Notes under the pieces: model-generated
What the model saw: only the letters and a program-made list of their open reading frames with translations
Told to the model about the DNA's origin: nothing
The model's database searches: none
Made by a program: the position numbers and the translations under genes
Source of the DNA: CAWVSB01 sp036960375
Lineage (GTDB): Bacteria > Pseudomonadota > Gammaproteobacteria > Pseudomonadales > CAWVSB01
Reading direction: 5' to 3'
DNA length: 64,000 nt
Assembly: GCA_036960375.1 (NCBI GenBank)
Contig: JBALVY010000004.1
Coordinates: 273,635-337,634 of the forward strand
In this document: one piece after another, positions 34,570 through 44,780 of the stretch
How positions within the stretch are numbered: the stretch's first letter is position 1
How the letters are laid out: each line of letters opens with the position of its first letter

Positions 34570-35352
34570 ATGAAAAAAGTGTCAAAAACTATTGCTCTAA
34601 TTGCTCTAATTTCTCTAACGCCACTGATGTGGTGTGTGAATAGCTTTGCCGAAGATCCACCGCCACCTAACTTTGCTGCAATTGAAGCTCATATCTGTCA
34701 ATACAATGACGGTATGGGGCCGGCAGATCTGGCCAAGGTAAACAAACAATATAATACCTGGGCGGATAAAAACGATAAGACTTCATATACCGCGTGGACG
34801 ATGACTCCGGATTTTTACAGTGGTGAAGCCCGCGATGTTGTATGGCTTGGCGCCTGGCCAGATGGCAATGAAATGGGCCAAGGTCTACAGAACTGGCGTG
34901 ACAAAGGCCGATCAGTGGCAGCTGAGTTTGCCAAGGTGGTTAGTTGCAAGTCTCATCTAAGTGCGGGTTCGGTCAATATTCGAGCACCGGTAGATACCTG
35001 GCCAACACCTTCTGGCTTGGCGATGTTCTCGGATTGTCATGTTGTGGAGGGTAAAACAGTTATGGACTCTATGGCGGCTCATCGGGAATGGGCAAAACAC
35101 TTGGATGCTACCGGGTCTAAAGCCGGAATGTGGGCGTTTTTTCCAGGCTTCGGTTACACCGATAGTGACACTGATTATATGATAGTGGTAAGCCACCCGG
35201 ACTATATCTCGATGGGTGCTGACTGGGAAAACTATACCAATGGCCAAGGTTGGGCCAAGGGTATGGAATTAGCTAAGGGCGTTGTGACTTGTGACAGTCC
35301 ACGAGTTTACTATAGCGAGCTAGTGAGAAATGGTGGCATGAAGCCGAACTAA
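34570..35352 (+). CDS. Secreted protein with two homologous domains, unknown
   Basis: 260 residues. After a signal peptide (IALIALISLTPLMWC region, cut near SFAED) come two matching blocks of about 95 residues: the first from HICQYNDGMG to VSCKSH, the second from SDCHVVEGKT to VTCDSP. Each begins and ends with a Cys, and each has a Trp-rich middle (YNTWADKN / HREWAKHL, WLGAWPD / IVVSHPD) and an A-K-G(V)V-x-C end. The domain looks like a dimeric alpha-beta-barrel unit fused in tandem. Function not known. Confidence 0.6.
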   Translation: MKKVSKTIALIALISLTPLMWCVNSFAEDPPPPNFAAIEAHICQYNDGMGPADLAKVNKQYNTWADKNDKTSYTAWTMTPDFYSGEARDVVWLGAWPDGNEMGQGLQNWRDKGRSVAAEFAKVVSCKSHLSAGSVNIRAPVDTWPTPSGLAMFSDCHVVEGKTVMDSMAAHREWAKHLDATGSKAGMWAFFPGFGYTDSDTDYMIVVSHPDYISMGADWENYTNGQGWAKGMELAKGVVTCDSPRVYYSELVRNGGMKPN

Positions 35353-35374
35353 AACTGAATGCTACGAGTATTGT

Positions 35375-35410
35375 GTGGCCGGGTCATTTCCCGGCCACTA
35401 ATGCCGTTTT
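35375..35410 (+). terminator. Rho-independent terminator
   Basis: A 9-base stem GTGGCCGGG / CCCGGCCAC with a 6-base loop is followed by TAATGCCGTTTTTT, 22 bases after the preceding stop. It overlaps the stop region of the opposing esterase. Confidence 0.75.
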
Positions 35411-36481
35411 TTAACCGTTTACTCTTTGAACAAAATTGGCGATATTATTGTAGGCCTCTTCGGCCTCTGGTAAATCACGGCCGAAACCTTGCCATACATG
35501 AACCATGCCGTGCCAGGTTTCCAGCTCGGCAGGGCTTCCTTGCGCCCGCGCTTTGTTAACATAACGTCTGGCATCATCAATCAATATTTCAGATTCGCTG
35601 GCCTGTATCAGTAAAGGCGGTAAACCTGATAAGTCTCCGTAAATAGGAGACAGCAGAGGGTTTGCCGGACGCATACGGTTCTGCAGGGTCAATAACCACA
35701 TTAACAAGGCTCTGGGCGTGCGGTTAACTATTTTTGCAATAGTGCCGAGTAATGGGTCAACTCGGGCGTTCTTTTGTATTGCGGAACCCGATAAGCCTGA
35801 ATCAACAATGGGGGAGAGGGCTATTGCGCCGCTTGCCTGACGAAGCTTATTGTCTCGTGCCCACGCCAACAGCATTAGCGTTAGATTGCCACCGGCCGAA
35901 TCGCCAGCGACAAAAAGTTGATCTGTAGGGCCGCTATTTTGTGGGCCGTTTTCCAGTATCCAGCGATAGGCCTTCTGACAGTCTTCGATGCAATGTTTAC
36001 GGGCGTTTTCAGGCATAAGACGGTAGTCGATCAGCAGCGCTGATAAGCCTGTGCGGGTTACGATATCTGCCACGATAGCGCGATGGCTTTTGGGGCTGCC
36101 CATCATAAAAGCGCCGCCATGCACATACAGCAAGCGTTTGTCGTTTGCTGTCGAGTCCGCTGGTACCACCCATTCAGCGTACATACCGTCTATGTCTATT
36201 GGGCTAATACTGACGGTGCTTAAGTCTGCCTCATCTCCGAGTCTATCCATGACCTCGCGAGAATGGCTCAAGCTCTTGCTACCCGAGGCTGCCTGCATCT
36301 CCCTACCCAAGATGCGCATGTTTTCGACAACTTGCTGAGCGCCTTCACTGGCTTGTGGGCGCACTGTATCGTGAACAGGGAAGTCATATGAGCTTAGCTC
36401 TGGGCCAGCCAGATAAAAGCGGGCAATGGCCCAGAAGACAAGAATACTGGAAAATAGAAAAAAGAAGATTGGCCAAAGCAC
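35411..36481 (-). CDS. HSL-family (GDSAG) esterase/lipase
   Basis: 356 residues. An N-terminal hydrophobic helix precedes the oxyanion motif YVHGGAFMMGSP and nucleophile GDSAGGN, both typical of hormone-sensitive-lipase-type esterases; the acid lies around SESEILIDDA and the late His in WHGMVHVW. The protein is probably membrane-anchored. Substrate unknown. Confidence 0.85.
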   Translation of the reverse strand: MLWPIFFFLFSSILVFWAIARFYLAGPELSSYDFPVHDTVRPQASEGAQQVVENMRILGREMQAASGSKSLSHSREVMDRLGDEADLSTVSISPIDIDGMYAEWVVPADSTANDKRLLYVHGGAFMMGSPKSHRAIVADIVTRTGLSALLIDYRLMPENARKHCIEDCQKAYRWILENGPQNSGPTDQLFVAGDSAGGNLTLMLLAWARDNKLRQASGAIALSPIVDSGLSGSAIQKNARVDPLLGTIAKIVNRTPRALLMWLLTLQNRMRPANPLLSPIYGDLSGLPPLLIQASESEILIDDARRYVNKARAQGSPAELETWHGMVHVWQGFGRDLPEAEEAYNNIANFVQRVNG

Positions 36482-36586
36482 AGTTTTTACCTCGTATTGT
36501 ATATAGCGGCGTATTCTATCGGAAATACTGCATTTGCATAGCGCTGTCTGTGATTTTGTTATGGATGATCAGCCAATGTAGTACGA

Positions 36587-36620
36587 CAAAAAAAAGGGGC
36601 AGAGTATTATCTCTGCCCCT
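36587..36620 (-). terminator. Rho-independent terminator of the RND operon
   Basis: A 10-base stem AGGGGCAGAG / CTCTGCCCCT with a 6-base loop, read on the minus strand, is followed by eight T residues, 18 bases after the RND permease stop. Confidence 0.82.
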
Positions 36621-36638
36621 GGATTTTTAATAACTATT

Positions 36639-39600
36639 TTAAATTGCCGGTTTATGTATTTTAAAGAAGATAGCGTACAGGGTAGGTACAACTGTCAGTG
36701 TCAACACAGTAGCAAAACCCAGCCCTGCCATTACCGTGATAGACATATTGACAAAAAACACATCGGCGAGCAGAGGCATTAAACCGAGTATTGTGGTTGC
36801 AGCGGCCAATACGACAGGCCGCATTCGGCTGACAGATGAGTCGATAATTGCATTGTAGCCGTCCTTACCTTCTTCAATCTGCTGGTCAATTTCTTCAATA
36901 AGTACAATGGCATTTTTGATCAGTAGGCCTACTAAGGACAATGCACCGAGAATCGACATAAAGTCGAAAGCCCCTCCAGTAGAGAGTAGTCCTGCGGTAA
37001 TGCCAATGATAGCCAGAGGCACGGTTAGCCAAATAATTGTAGGTTGGCGCACCTTGGCAAACAGGAAGATACTGGTAATTATCATTAACAGAAAACCGAC
37101 GGGTAAAGACGATGCCAAACCCGCTTGTGCTTTGGCCGAATCTTCGTATTCTCCGCCCCATGACAGGCTGTAACCGGGCGGTAACTTCTCTGCTTCAAGT
37201 TGTTCTTTAATTCGCAAGAATAACGGGCCAGCAGACTCACCCGTAGGATTACATGAAGCAATAATGGTCTGAGCTCTATTACGGCTTCGGACGACGGTGT
37301 TTTCCCAGCGGGTTTGATAGCTGCTGATAACCTGCGAAGCAGGTATAGAGCGCTCCAGCACCGGGCTCCATACCTGAATATCGCGCAGGCTATCAATATC
37401 ACCGCGTTCCTCTTCTGACGCTCGCATTTTGATAGTTAATATTCGGATGCCATCACGATAAGTCCCGACGGGAGTACCATCGAAGGCGTATTGCAGTGCG
37501 CTGCCCAAATCTTGCCGAGTGATGCCCAGTTGGCGTCCAACCTGTTCGTTAAAAATGGGTGTAACCACTTTTACTGGTTCGCGCCAGTCATCTCGGATTT
37601 CCTTGGCTTCTGGATCAGAACGCATAAGCGCTTTTGCATTTTCAGATAGCTCACGTAATACAACCGGATCGGGGCCGCTATAGCGTGCTTCAATTTTTGC
37701 ATCACGCCCCGGGCCGATACGCATAGCCTTGACGATAGGGTCTGTCCAGGGCAGCTCGGTGCGCATGTATTGCTCTACATTCTTCCACACAGCGGGTATC
37801 TGGTCGCGCCTTTCAGTTTCCACAATAATTTGTGAATAAACCGGTGCTGCCTCTCTGGCATCGTATACCAATGTAAAACGTTGATGAGGGCCACCAATGA
37901 CTGTACTGGTTTGAACCACACCGGGAATGCTTCGCAGGTACTCACTGATTTGTAAGGTGTCTTCACGGGTCTTGCGAATGTCGGTGCCTTCAGGCTCCCA
38001 TACGTCGACAAAAAATATCGGCGTACTGGAGTCTGGGAAAAAACCGCTTTTGACGTAGCCAAATCCGATCACGGATACGATGAATAAGGCGATCACGATG
38101 GAGACAGTGAACCAGCGAAAATCCACCGCTTTTTTAACTATTCCGCGATAGATCTGAAACATTTTACCCGCATAAGGGTCAGGTGTTTCGGCATCGGGAT
38201 CACCGGTTTTCAACAACAATGCGCATAGTAGCGGGGTCGTACTAATAGCGGTAATCCACGAAAGGCTTAAGGAAATCAAGATGACGTAAAACAGTGAGCT
38301 GGCAAATTCTCCGGTGGAATCAGGCGAAAGGCCTATTGCGGAAAAGGCTAGAATACCGATTGCGGTACCACCAAACAGGGCCCATATCGTTTTGCCAACG
38401 GTCTCGCCGGCTGCTTTACTGGCGCTCATACCCGATTGCATGCGTATCAACATACCCTCGGCAATAACAATGGCGTTATCGACCAACATGCCCAACGCAA
38501 TGACCAGCGCGCCCAGCGAGATACGTTGTAATTCTATGCCGTACATTTCCATGATGAACAGTGTGCCGGCTACGGTAATTAATAATACACAGCCGATAAT
38601 GATGCCGATCCGCAGGCCCATAAACAGAAGCAGCACCACGATAACGATGGCTACCGCCTGCGCAACACTGACTAAAAAGCCACTAACGGAAGTATCCACC
38701 TCTCCCGGTTGGTTATAGACTAATGACACCTCCATACCCAAGGGAATTACCGGCAGTAATTCGGTTACTCGTTGCTCGAGACTTTCGCCAATTGCCACGA
38801 CATTTTGTCCACCAAGCATGGAAATACCAAAGGAAAGGCCTGGGTTGCCATTCACGTAGTACATCTTTATGGGAACTTCTTCGTACTCGCGGGTAATCGT
38901 GGCGATATCTTTCAGGTAGATAAGTCGTTTGTCACTGGAGCTGATTAGTACATCGCCAATGGACTGCACTGACTGAAAATCGCCGGTAGGGCTAATACGA
39001 AGATAATCGTCGCCAACACTGACGCTGCCAGAGTTTACTACCGCATTTTGCGATTCGAGCACATGAGCAATAGAACCGGGAGAAATGCCCAGTTCAGCCA
39101 TTCTTGCTCGGGAGATATCCACATAAACTACTTCTCGTTGCTCACCATCAATGGAGACCTTGCGCACTCCAGGCACCATGACCAGCTCTTTCTTGAGAGC
39201 GTCGGCCGTATCCCAAATTTCTCGCCAGGAATAACCTTCGCCAGTGAGAACGGCATATACGCCGTAAACATCACCAAAATCATCCAACACTATGGGTGCT
39301 TGGGCACCGGGGGGTAAATTGGGAGCCACATCAATGATTTTGCGGCGTAATTCATCGAAAATTTCAGGGAAGTCTTTTTTGCGATATTCGTCTTTGAACT
39401 CAATTAATATATCGGATACGCCGGGCCGGGAGACGGACATTTTTATCCATTTCACCTGTTCCAGTTTTTGAATAGCATCTTCGATGTGGTAGGTGACCTC
39501 GTTTTGTACCTCCAGGGCTGTTGCACCCGGGTAGAGGGTCACAATTTTGGCATTCTTGATAGTAAACTCAGGATCTTCCAGTTTACCGATACTTTGATAC

Positions 39601-39683
39601 GCTACCAGTCCGCCACCGACCATGATAATGACCAATAACCAAGATACGACCCTATTCTTAACCGAGTATTCCCCGATATTCAT
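36639..39683 (-). CDS. RND efflux permease
   Basis: 1014 residues with 12 hydrophobic helices in the usual two halves. The N-terminus reads MNIGEYSVKNRVVSWLLVIIMV, and helix 4 carries LGMLVDNAIVIAEGML with the proton-relay Asp (single D followed by Asn instead of the DD of AcrB). The second half repeats the fold with GLLIKNAIVLIEE. The partner adaptor is the next gene, upstream on the same strand. No outer membrane channel gene is present, so a TolC-type protein elsewhere is presumed. Confidence 0.9.
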   Translation of the reverse strand: MNIGEYSVKNRVVSWLLVIIMVGGGLVAYQSIGKLEDPEFTIKNAKIVTLYPGATALEVQNEVTYHIEDAIQKLEQVKWIKMSVSRPGVSDILIEFKDEYRKKDFPEIFDELRRKIIDVAPNLPPGAQAPIVLDDFGDVYGVYAVLTGEGYSWREIWDTADALKKELVMVPGVRKVSIDGEQREVVYVDISRARMAELGISPGSIAHVLESQNAVVNSGSVSVGDDYLRISPTGDFQSVQSIGDVLISSSDKRLIYLKDIATITREYEEVPIKMYYVNGNPGLSFGISMLGGQNVVAIGESLEQRVTELLPVIPLGMEVSLVYNQPGEVDTSVSGFLVSVAQAVAIVIVVLLLFMGLRIGIIIGCVLLITVAGTLFIMEMYGIELQRISLGALVIALGMLVDNAIVIAEGMLIRMQSGMSASKAAGETVGKTIWALFGGTAIGILAFSAIGLSPDSTGEFASSLFYVILISLSLSWITAISTTPLLCALLLKTGDPDAETPDPYAGKMFQIYRGIVKKAVDFRWFTVSIVIALFIVSVIGFGYVKSGFFPDSSTPIFFVDVWEPEGTDIRKTREDTLQISEYLRSIPGVVQTSTVIGGPHQRFTLVYDAREAAPVYSQIIVETERRDQIPAVWKNVEQYMRTELPWTDPIVKAMRIGPGRDAKIEARYSGPDPVVLRELSENAKALMRSDPEAKEIRDDWREPVKVVTPIFNEQVGRQLGITRQDLGSALQYAFDGTPVGTYRDGIRILTIKMRASEEERGDIDSLRDIQVWSPVLERSIPASQVISSYQTRWENTVVRSRNRAQTIIASCNPTGESAGPLFLRIKEQLEAEKLPPGYSLSWGGEYEDSAKAQAGLASSLPVGFLLMIITSIFLFAKVRQPTIIWLTVPLAIIGITAGLLSTGGAFDFMSILGALSLVGLLIKNAIVLIEEIDQQIEEGKDGYNAIIDSSVSRMRPVVLAAATTILGLMPLLADVFFVNMSITVMAGLGFATVLTLTVVPTLYAIFFKIHKPAI

Positions 39684-39711
39684 AACACTTTCCTTTCGTT
39701 AATCACTCGGT

Positions 39712-40827
39712 TCAGGATGGGTCGCTGGCGCGTGGAACGGCCTGCTCTGACAGTTTCATGCGCGTCACTTCCATTCCCTCTGCTAGATAGGATGCACCCA
39801 CGCTAATTATTTCATCACCTGCCAGAAGGCCAGAGGTGACCTCGATTTGACTGCCTGACATACGTCCAATGGTGATATCTCGCTTGCTGACGGTCAGGGT
39901 ATCGCGGTTGAGAATCCATACCAGTGCCTCAAGGCCGCTGTCTGCGACGACCGCCTTAACGGGAACCCAATGCGCTTCCTCCTGGGAGATCAGGCGAGAA
40001 AAATCAACATGTACAGTCGCTGTCATACCAGGAAGTACCAGAAAGTCAGACGGCGCAGGCAAGCCAAATGTGACTTCATAGGTTTGTGTTTGACTATCGG
40101 CTTTGGTCGCCGCTTCCTTTATGACTAGATCAAATTTGTTATCCCTCCTGCCTTCAAAGGTTACCCAGTTTACCGTATCTTCCTTGCTGTTTTTTGCCGG
40201 GTTGGAGCGGAACTTTCGGATCAGTGATTCCGGAAGATCGATTTTGACTTCTAATTGATTAATATTCTGCACGTTAAAAATAAGCTCTTTGGCGGTGACT
40301 TCTTCAAAATTGTCTATATATCGCTTGGCAAGACGGCCCTCAAAGGGAGCCCTTAATTCGGTATAAGCCAGGTTCTGTTTGGCCTGTGTCAGAGTTGCAG
40401 TACTGGTTTTGAGTTCTGCTTCCATTCTGTCAAAATCCAGCCGTGAAATATTGCCATCCACGATGAGGTCCTGAGCACGTTCAAAATTACGTTTGTTTTT
40501 GTCATATACCGCTTGTTTGTCTTGTACCGTGATGGCAAAGTCGGTTGGATCCAACTGGGCCAAAAGTTGCCCTTCGCTGACTTCATCACCTTCACCGACA
40601 TACAGCTTCTGTACGGTGCCTGAAACGCGAAAGGCAAGTTCAGCTCGCTGAGAGGCATCAATACGGCCCGGAAATTGGCGTACACCTGCCCCGGCATCAC
40701 CTTCGACGGTAAATATTTTAACGGGTCTTATTGGCTGGGCTTCCGGTGCGGCAGTGTCTGCGCCACAACCCGTGAGTAGATACAGCCCGAGTAGGCAGTA
40801 TGTATAGCGTCGAAGGCTTGCTAGCAT
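39712..40827 (-). CDS. RND periplasmic adaptor (membrane fusion protein), lipoprotein
   Basis: 371 residues. The N-terminus LLGLYLLTGCG carries a lipobox Cys. Seen are the lipoyl-type half VQKLYVGEGDEVSEGQLLAQLDP, a short helical hairpin (QAVYDKNKRNFERAQDLIVDGNIS), the second half LAYTELRAPFEGRLAKRYIDN, and a beta-barrel. It links the RND permease to an outer membrane channel. It lies 28 bases upstream of the permease gene and is first in the operon. Confidence 0.9.
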   Translation of the reverse strand: MLASLRRYTYCLLGLYLLTGCGADTAAPEAQPIRPVKIFTVEGDAGAGVRQFPGRIDASQRAELAFRVSGTVQKLYVGEGDEVSEGQLLAQLDPTDFAITVQDKQAVYDKNKRNFERAQDLIVDGNISRLDFDRMEAELKTSTATLTQAKQNLAYTELRAPFEGRLAKRYIDNFEEVTAKELIFNVQNINQLEVKIDLPESLIRKFRSNPAKNSKEDTVNWVTFEGRRDNKFDLVIKEAATKADSQTQTYEVTFGLPAPSDFLVLPGMTATVHVDFSRLISQEEAHWVPVKAVVADSGLEALVWILNRDTLTVSKRDITIGRMSGSQIEVTSGLLAGDEIISVGASYLAEGMEVTRMKLSEQAVPRASDPS

Positions 40828-41017
40828 GGTTGTACCCTTATCTAATGCTTAGAACTGTTATGGCTATTTCAGTACCAAATAGCATAGCAGTCACTTTGGA
40901 ATGCAACAACGTTAATAAGTGATACATAAGTTTAAAAGTGGGCACTGGCAGATAACAACGATAGTATTGTTGTTGTCGTTTGAGTCTATAGGTGCCTCAA
41001 GATCAGGTGAGAGAAAT

Positions 41018-41704
41018 ATGTCGATATCTATTGTGTTGGTAGAACCCGTCAGGGCAGTGAATGTTGGCGCTGCTGCGCGCGCGATGAAAACAATGGGTTT
41101 CGAACAGCTAATACTGGTCTCCAGCCAATTGCATCTCAGCGAAGAGGCGCATTGGGTGGCTCACGGCTCGACTGATGTGCTGGATACGACGGTGTGTATT
41201 GAGTCGGTGACCGAGTTGCGATCTCAATTTGACCTGCTGATTGGCTGCACGGCGAGGGAACGGGGTCATAGCCGGACTTACCTTAATGCTGACGAGCTAA
41301 ATACTCGATTGCGCAAACGGCAACAGAATCAGCGAGTCGCATTGGTGTTTGGGCGTGAATCGACGGGTCTGACCAATGAAGAACTGAACTGCTGTGACCT
41401 ATTCAGTTATATTCCTATGGCAGGTGATTACCCCTCCATGAATTTGGGGCAGGCGGTGATGGTCTACTGTTATGCATTGAGCGCCTTAGATACTTCATTG
41501 GGCGCGCAGCCTCAAGCTGCAATGGCAGGGCAAATGCACGCATTACAAGATAAGGCTGGCGACTTACTAAATAAATTGGTGAGCCCGCCAGATGAAAAGC
41601 TTTTGCAATGGTTAGAAGACGGCATCGCATTGCTGGGTGAGCGAGATATCAAAATGGCCCATCAGTTGCTTAACGACGTGGTAAAAAAATTGAAAGTCTC
41701 TTAA
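41018..41704 (+). CDS. SPOUT RNA methyltransferase, LasT-like
   Basis: 228 residues. SIVLVEPVRAVNVGAAARAMKTMGF, VAHGSTDVLD, VALVFGRESTGLTNEEL and MAGDYPSMNLGQAVMVYCYAL match the LasT/TrmJ group of SpoU methylases, which add 2'-O-methyl groups to RNA with S-adenosylmethionine. The resemblance to E. coli LasT is closer than to TrmJ. The ATG at 41018 follows AGGTGAGAGAAAT; the longer reading from 40919 lacks a site. Confidence 0.83.
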   Translation: MSISIVLVEPVRAVNVGAAARAMKTMGFEQLILVSSQLHLSEEAHWVAHGSTDVLDTTVCIESVTELRSQFDLLIGCTARERGHSRTYLNADELNTRLRKRQQNQRVALVFGRESTGLTNEELNCCDLFSYIPMAGDYPSMNLGQAVMVYCYALSALDTSLGAQPQAAMAGQMHALQDKAGDLLNKLVSPPDEKLLQWLEDGIALLGERDIKMAHQLLNDVVKKLKVS

Positions 41705-41764
41705 TGTAACAACTATCAGCTGGGTTTGATGCCGTGTCCGCTATCAATTAAATGGGAATAGATA

Positions 41765-42889
41765 ATGCAGCAGGCGATTGCTAATGACTTGATCCGCCGT
41801 TTGTTGGAACAGGTCGAGTCCAATAGTACCGAGCAGTGTCCTGATGTGCTGGAAGAGCCGGCAGATTTTTTCCTGAATGAGAAAAGATGGCAGCAAGAGC
41901 GGCAGCAGTTTTTTATTGATACGCCTCAGGTGGTGGGTTTTGCCGGGCAAATAGCGAAGCCAGGTAGTTATCTGACGACCGAAGTGATGGGAACTCCAAT
42001 TGTTATCACTCGCGATGAAGCTGGCCTTGTTCATGCATTTATTAACGCTTGCGGTCACCGTGGGGCGCAGGTGGCAAGCGGATGTGGTGAGCGGAGACGC
42101 TTGAATTGTATTTTTCACGGTTGGAGTTACACGTTGGATGGAAAATTGGCAGGGAGGCCCCAAGAGAACGCATTCGATCCCGCTGATGAGCGGCTCAATC
42201 TGCGCCGATTACCTATAAATATAGATTCAGGGCTCATTGTGGTGGGCTCACGTCCTGGCATTAGCCAGCATACAGTCGATCATTTTTTAGATGACATTGC
42301 CCCACAAATACAAAACTATCCGTTTGATTCTGTCATCGGTCTGGAAACGCGGCGAATTGAAGTCGACGCTAATTGGAAATTGGTGGTTGGGCTTAGCCAT
42401 GAGGCCTACCATTTCTCTGTATTACACCGAAAAAGCCTGGCGCCGGTAATGACCGCTAATGCGGTATTTGATTTCTTCGGTTCACATTCGCGCTGGGGTT
42501 TTCCGTTACGCAATATTGAAGAGCTGGCACAATTGCCACTGGATCAGTGGCCTGTCCGACCGCCGGCGGCGTTCAATCATACGTTTTTTCCAGGCACAGT
42601 AGTTGTAGTTCCACCAGTTGACGCGCAGATGATTCGCGTGGAACCGGGCTCGTCTCCTGGTAAATCAGTGGTGTATTATTCAGGCGTCTGTGAAAGTGAG
42701 GCCAGCAGGGAAAGCAGTCAACAAGCCTATGAGTTCGGCGGTGATATCTTTTCTACTGAGGACTTGCCCGCAGCAGCGCAATGTCAGAAGGGCATTGGTG
42801 CGCGCAACACGGTAAGTTTCATTGGCCGCAACGAGCCAGTGGTGCAGTTTTGGCACCGGTTATGGCGCCAGAACCTGTTAGACGAATAG
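41765..42889 (+). CDS. Rieske non-heme iron oxygenase, alpha-subunit-like
   Basis: 374 residues. The Rieske cluster is NACGHRGAQVA and NCIFHGWSY (C-x-H ... C-x-x-H). The catalytic iron site lies in NWKLVVGLSHEAYHFSVLH, with two His ligands. It resembles aromatic-ring-hydroxylating oxygenases and carnitine/choline-type monooxygenases. No reductase or small-subunit gene is adjacent, so its electron donor must be encoded elsewhere. Confidence 0.82.
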   Translation: MQQAIANDLIRRLLEQVESNSTEQCPDVLEEPADFFLNEKRWQQERQQFFIDTPQVVGFAGQIAKPGSYLTTEVMGTPIVITRDEAGLVHAFINACGHRGAQVASGCGERRRLNCIFHGWSYTLDGKLAGRPQENAFDPADERLNLRRLPINIDSGLIVVGSRPGISQHTVDHFLDDIAPQIQNYPFDSVIGLETRRIEVDANWKLVVGLSHEAYHFSVLHRKSLAPVMTANAVFDFFGSHSRWGFPLRNIEELAQLPLDQWPVRPPAAFNHTFFPGTVVVVPPVDAQMIRVEPGSSPGKSVVYYSGVCESEASRESSQQAYEFGGDIFSTEDLPAAAQCQKGIGARNTVSFIGRNEPVVQFWHRLWRQNLLDE

Positions 42890-42918
42890 CAAAATGTCAG
42901 TGTCCCTTGGTTGACGAA

Positions 42919-44268
42919 CTAATCCGGATTGGCCGCTAACCACGTGGCGACGACCCACGCAGCGACATTCTGTTTCAGATTGTTCGGCTCTATTTTATCC
43001 AGCGTGTCATCTGCTGTGTGATGGACATCAAAATAATCCATGCCGTTCTGGCGCAATCGAAACGTCGTCACGCCTTGCTCAGACAAAGGACCGATATCGG
43101 GTCCGCCGCTACCGGGTTCATGTCCGACGGTAATATCCAGTGCTGCTAGCACCGGTTCGGCGCGGCTGGCCAATTGCTCATTGTTGGCATCAAAATGATG
43201 AATTAAGCCAGCGCCGAAATCGGACTCTGATGCCCAGACATGTTGTGCTAACTCCGTCTCGTGATCTTTGGCATACGACTTGGCACCCCACAATCCCTGT
43301 TCTTCATTGGCAAACAATACCAGTCTTATAGATCGTTGAGGCCGTTCGGTAAAGCCCGCAATTTGGGCCGCGACTGCTGTGGTGATGGCAACGCCGGCGC
43401 CGTCGTCAATTGCGCCAGTGCCCAGATCCCAGGAGTCGAGGTGAGCTCCTATCAGAACAATTTCTTCTGGTGTGTCTTTGCCATCGAGTTGGGCAATGAC
43501 ATTCCATGAGCTGCCTTCGGCTTGCAAGCTGACTTTTGTATCAATACCTACGGTCACCGCTTCACCTCGGGCCAGTATCCGGCGTAACTGGTCAGCATCG
43601 GGCGAGGACAGGGCTGCGGCGGGAATGGGGTCATCGAGTAGTACACCAACGCCGGTATGGGGTAGGCGATGGCTGTCGGTTCCCACTGAACGAATTAGAA
43701 CCGCAAGACCGCCTTTTTCCTTAGTAAGGGTGGCGCCTTTATAACGCATTATGACCGTTTTACCATAACCGCTGCCGTCCTTGGTTCTTTGCGTCGCTTC
43801 ATCGATAAAGACTATTTTTCCCTTGATTGTGTCTTCTGATGCGGCTTCAAGCTCAGCCAGGGTGGGAAAAGCAATGATCTCACCGCTTAACTCGCCTTTG
43901 GTTGAAGCGCTATAGCCCAGGGCGGTAATGTGAAGTGGCTGTGGGTAAGGAGAAATGATTCTGGCGCTTTCATGGCTACGCTGCCAAATGGGAAATGTAA
44001 CGGGTTCGAGCCAAACTTTGTCAAATTCCAGCGATTCCAGTTTTTTCTTTGCCCATGCCACTGCTCGATGATCACTGTCTGTACCCGCTAAGCGAGGGCC
44101 GACCTCCGTGGTTAACGATTCAACAAGTTGCCAGGCATGATTGGACAGTAGCGCCTCGTCTCGCAATACTTCCGCGATGCCCGTTTGCCGATCTGATGCC
44201 TGCGAGACGGCGCTCAGGCTCAGGGCAAAACTCAAACTCAGGGTGCTTAGAATAGTGCTATTTTTCAT
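42919..44268 (-). CDS. Secreted M28-family zinc aminopeptidase
   Basis: 449 residues. A signal peptide (TLSLSFALSLSAVSQA) is followed by a protease-associated region and the M28 core: IGAHLDSWDLGTGAIDDGAG, with His and Asp metal ligands, then FANEEQGLWGAKSYAKDH with the catalytic Glu pair, and a later His near DVHHTADDT. It removes amino acids from peptides in the periplasm or outside. I prefer ATG 44268 over 44319 because it starts the signal peptide. Confidence 0.87.
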   Translation of the reverse strand: MKNSTILSTLSLSFALSLSAVSQASDRQTGIAEVLRDEALLSNHAWQLVESLTTEVGPRLAGTDSDHRAVAWAKKKLESLEFDKVWLEPVTFPIWQRSHESARIISPYPQPLHITALGYSASTKGELSGEIIAFPTLAELEAASEDTIKGKIVFIDEATQRTKDGSGYGKTVIMRYKGATLTKEKGGLAVLIRSVGTDSHRLPHTGVGVLLDDPIPAAALSSPDADQLRRILARGEAVTVGIDTKVSLQAEGSSWNVIAQLDGKDTPEEIVLIGAHLDSWDLGTGAIDDGAGVAITTAVAAQIAGFTERPQRSIRLVLFANEEQGLWGAKSYAKDHETELAQHVWASESDFGAGLIHHFDANNEQLASRAEPVLAALDITVGHEPGSGGPDIGPLSEQGVTTFRLRQNGMDYFDVHHTADDTLDKIEPNNLKQNVAAWVVATWLAANPD

Positions 44269-44417
44269 CGGTTTCGTCCATAATTGGCAAGCTAAACTGG
44301 CAGCGTTTGTATTTTCCACTTGAGCAGTATGGCCTAATGTTAGCGGGTATGTTAACTGACAAGTTTTAATCTACAGATAATAAATGGCAAAAGCCTGCAG
44401 GTCATGGCATAAATGAT

Positions 44418-44780
44418 CTATACGTGTTGCAGGGAGCTTGTGGCTACTTGAATGCTAGCTAGCTCAGCAAGACTGGCGGCGGAGCATTTTAGTAATTCGG
44501 CATGAATACGCGTTTGGTAACTGTCTGACTTAAGTGAAATTATCATCACGGCATTGCCGCCAGCTTCGCTGGCCAGTACTTGTGCCTTGCCTACCGCCAC
44601 CTTCGCATTGCCTCGCAAATTACGGGTGGTATCTGTAGCTGTTTTGGCTTCGCCAATGATCGTGCAGTTACTGGCCTGCTTTTGCCAATTTTTAATAACC
44701 GGGACATCGGGCTTGTCGGCCAAAGCAAGCGGGGCAAAAAGTGCGCTGGTCAGTAGGCCACAGCAGAGCAATTTGGTCAT
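44418..44780 (-). CDS. Small secreted protein, unknown
   Basis: 120 residues. A signal peptide (LLCCGLLTSALFAPLALA) leads into a domain with SNCTIIGEAKTATDT, an Ala-rich helix (VAVGKAQVLASEAGGNAVMI) and a Cys near the end. The helix plus paired Cys recall DUF4156-like envelope proteins, but the match is weak. No function is given. Confidence 0.5.
   Translation of the reverse strand: MTKLLCCGLLTSALFAPLALADKPDVPVIKNWQKQASNCTIIGEAKTATDTTRNLRGNAKVAVGKAQVLASEAGGNAVMIISLKSDSYQTRIHAELLKCSAASLAELASIQVATSSLQHV

Noticed and set aside
41744..42163. Long antisense frame over the Rieske gene
   Set aside because: It is the mirror of a gene with a clear Rieske motif; no motif of its own.
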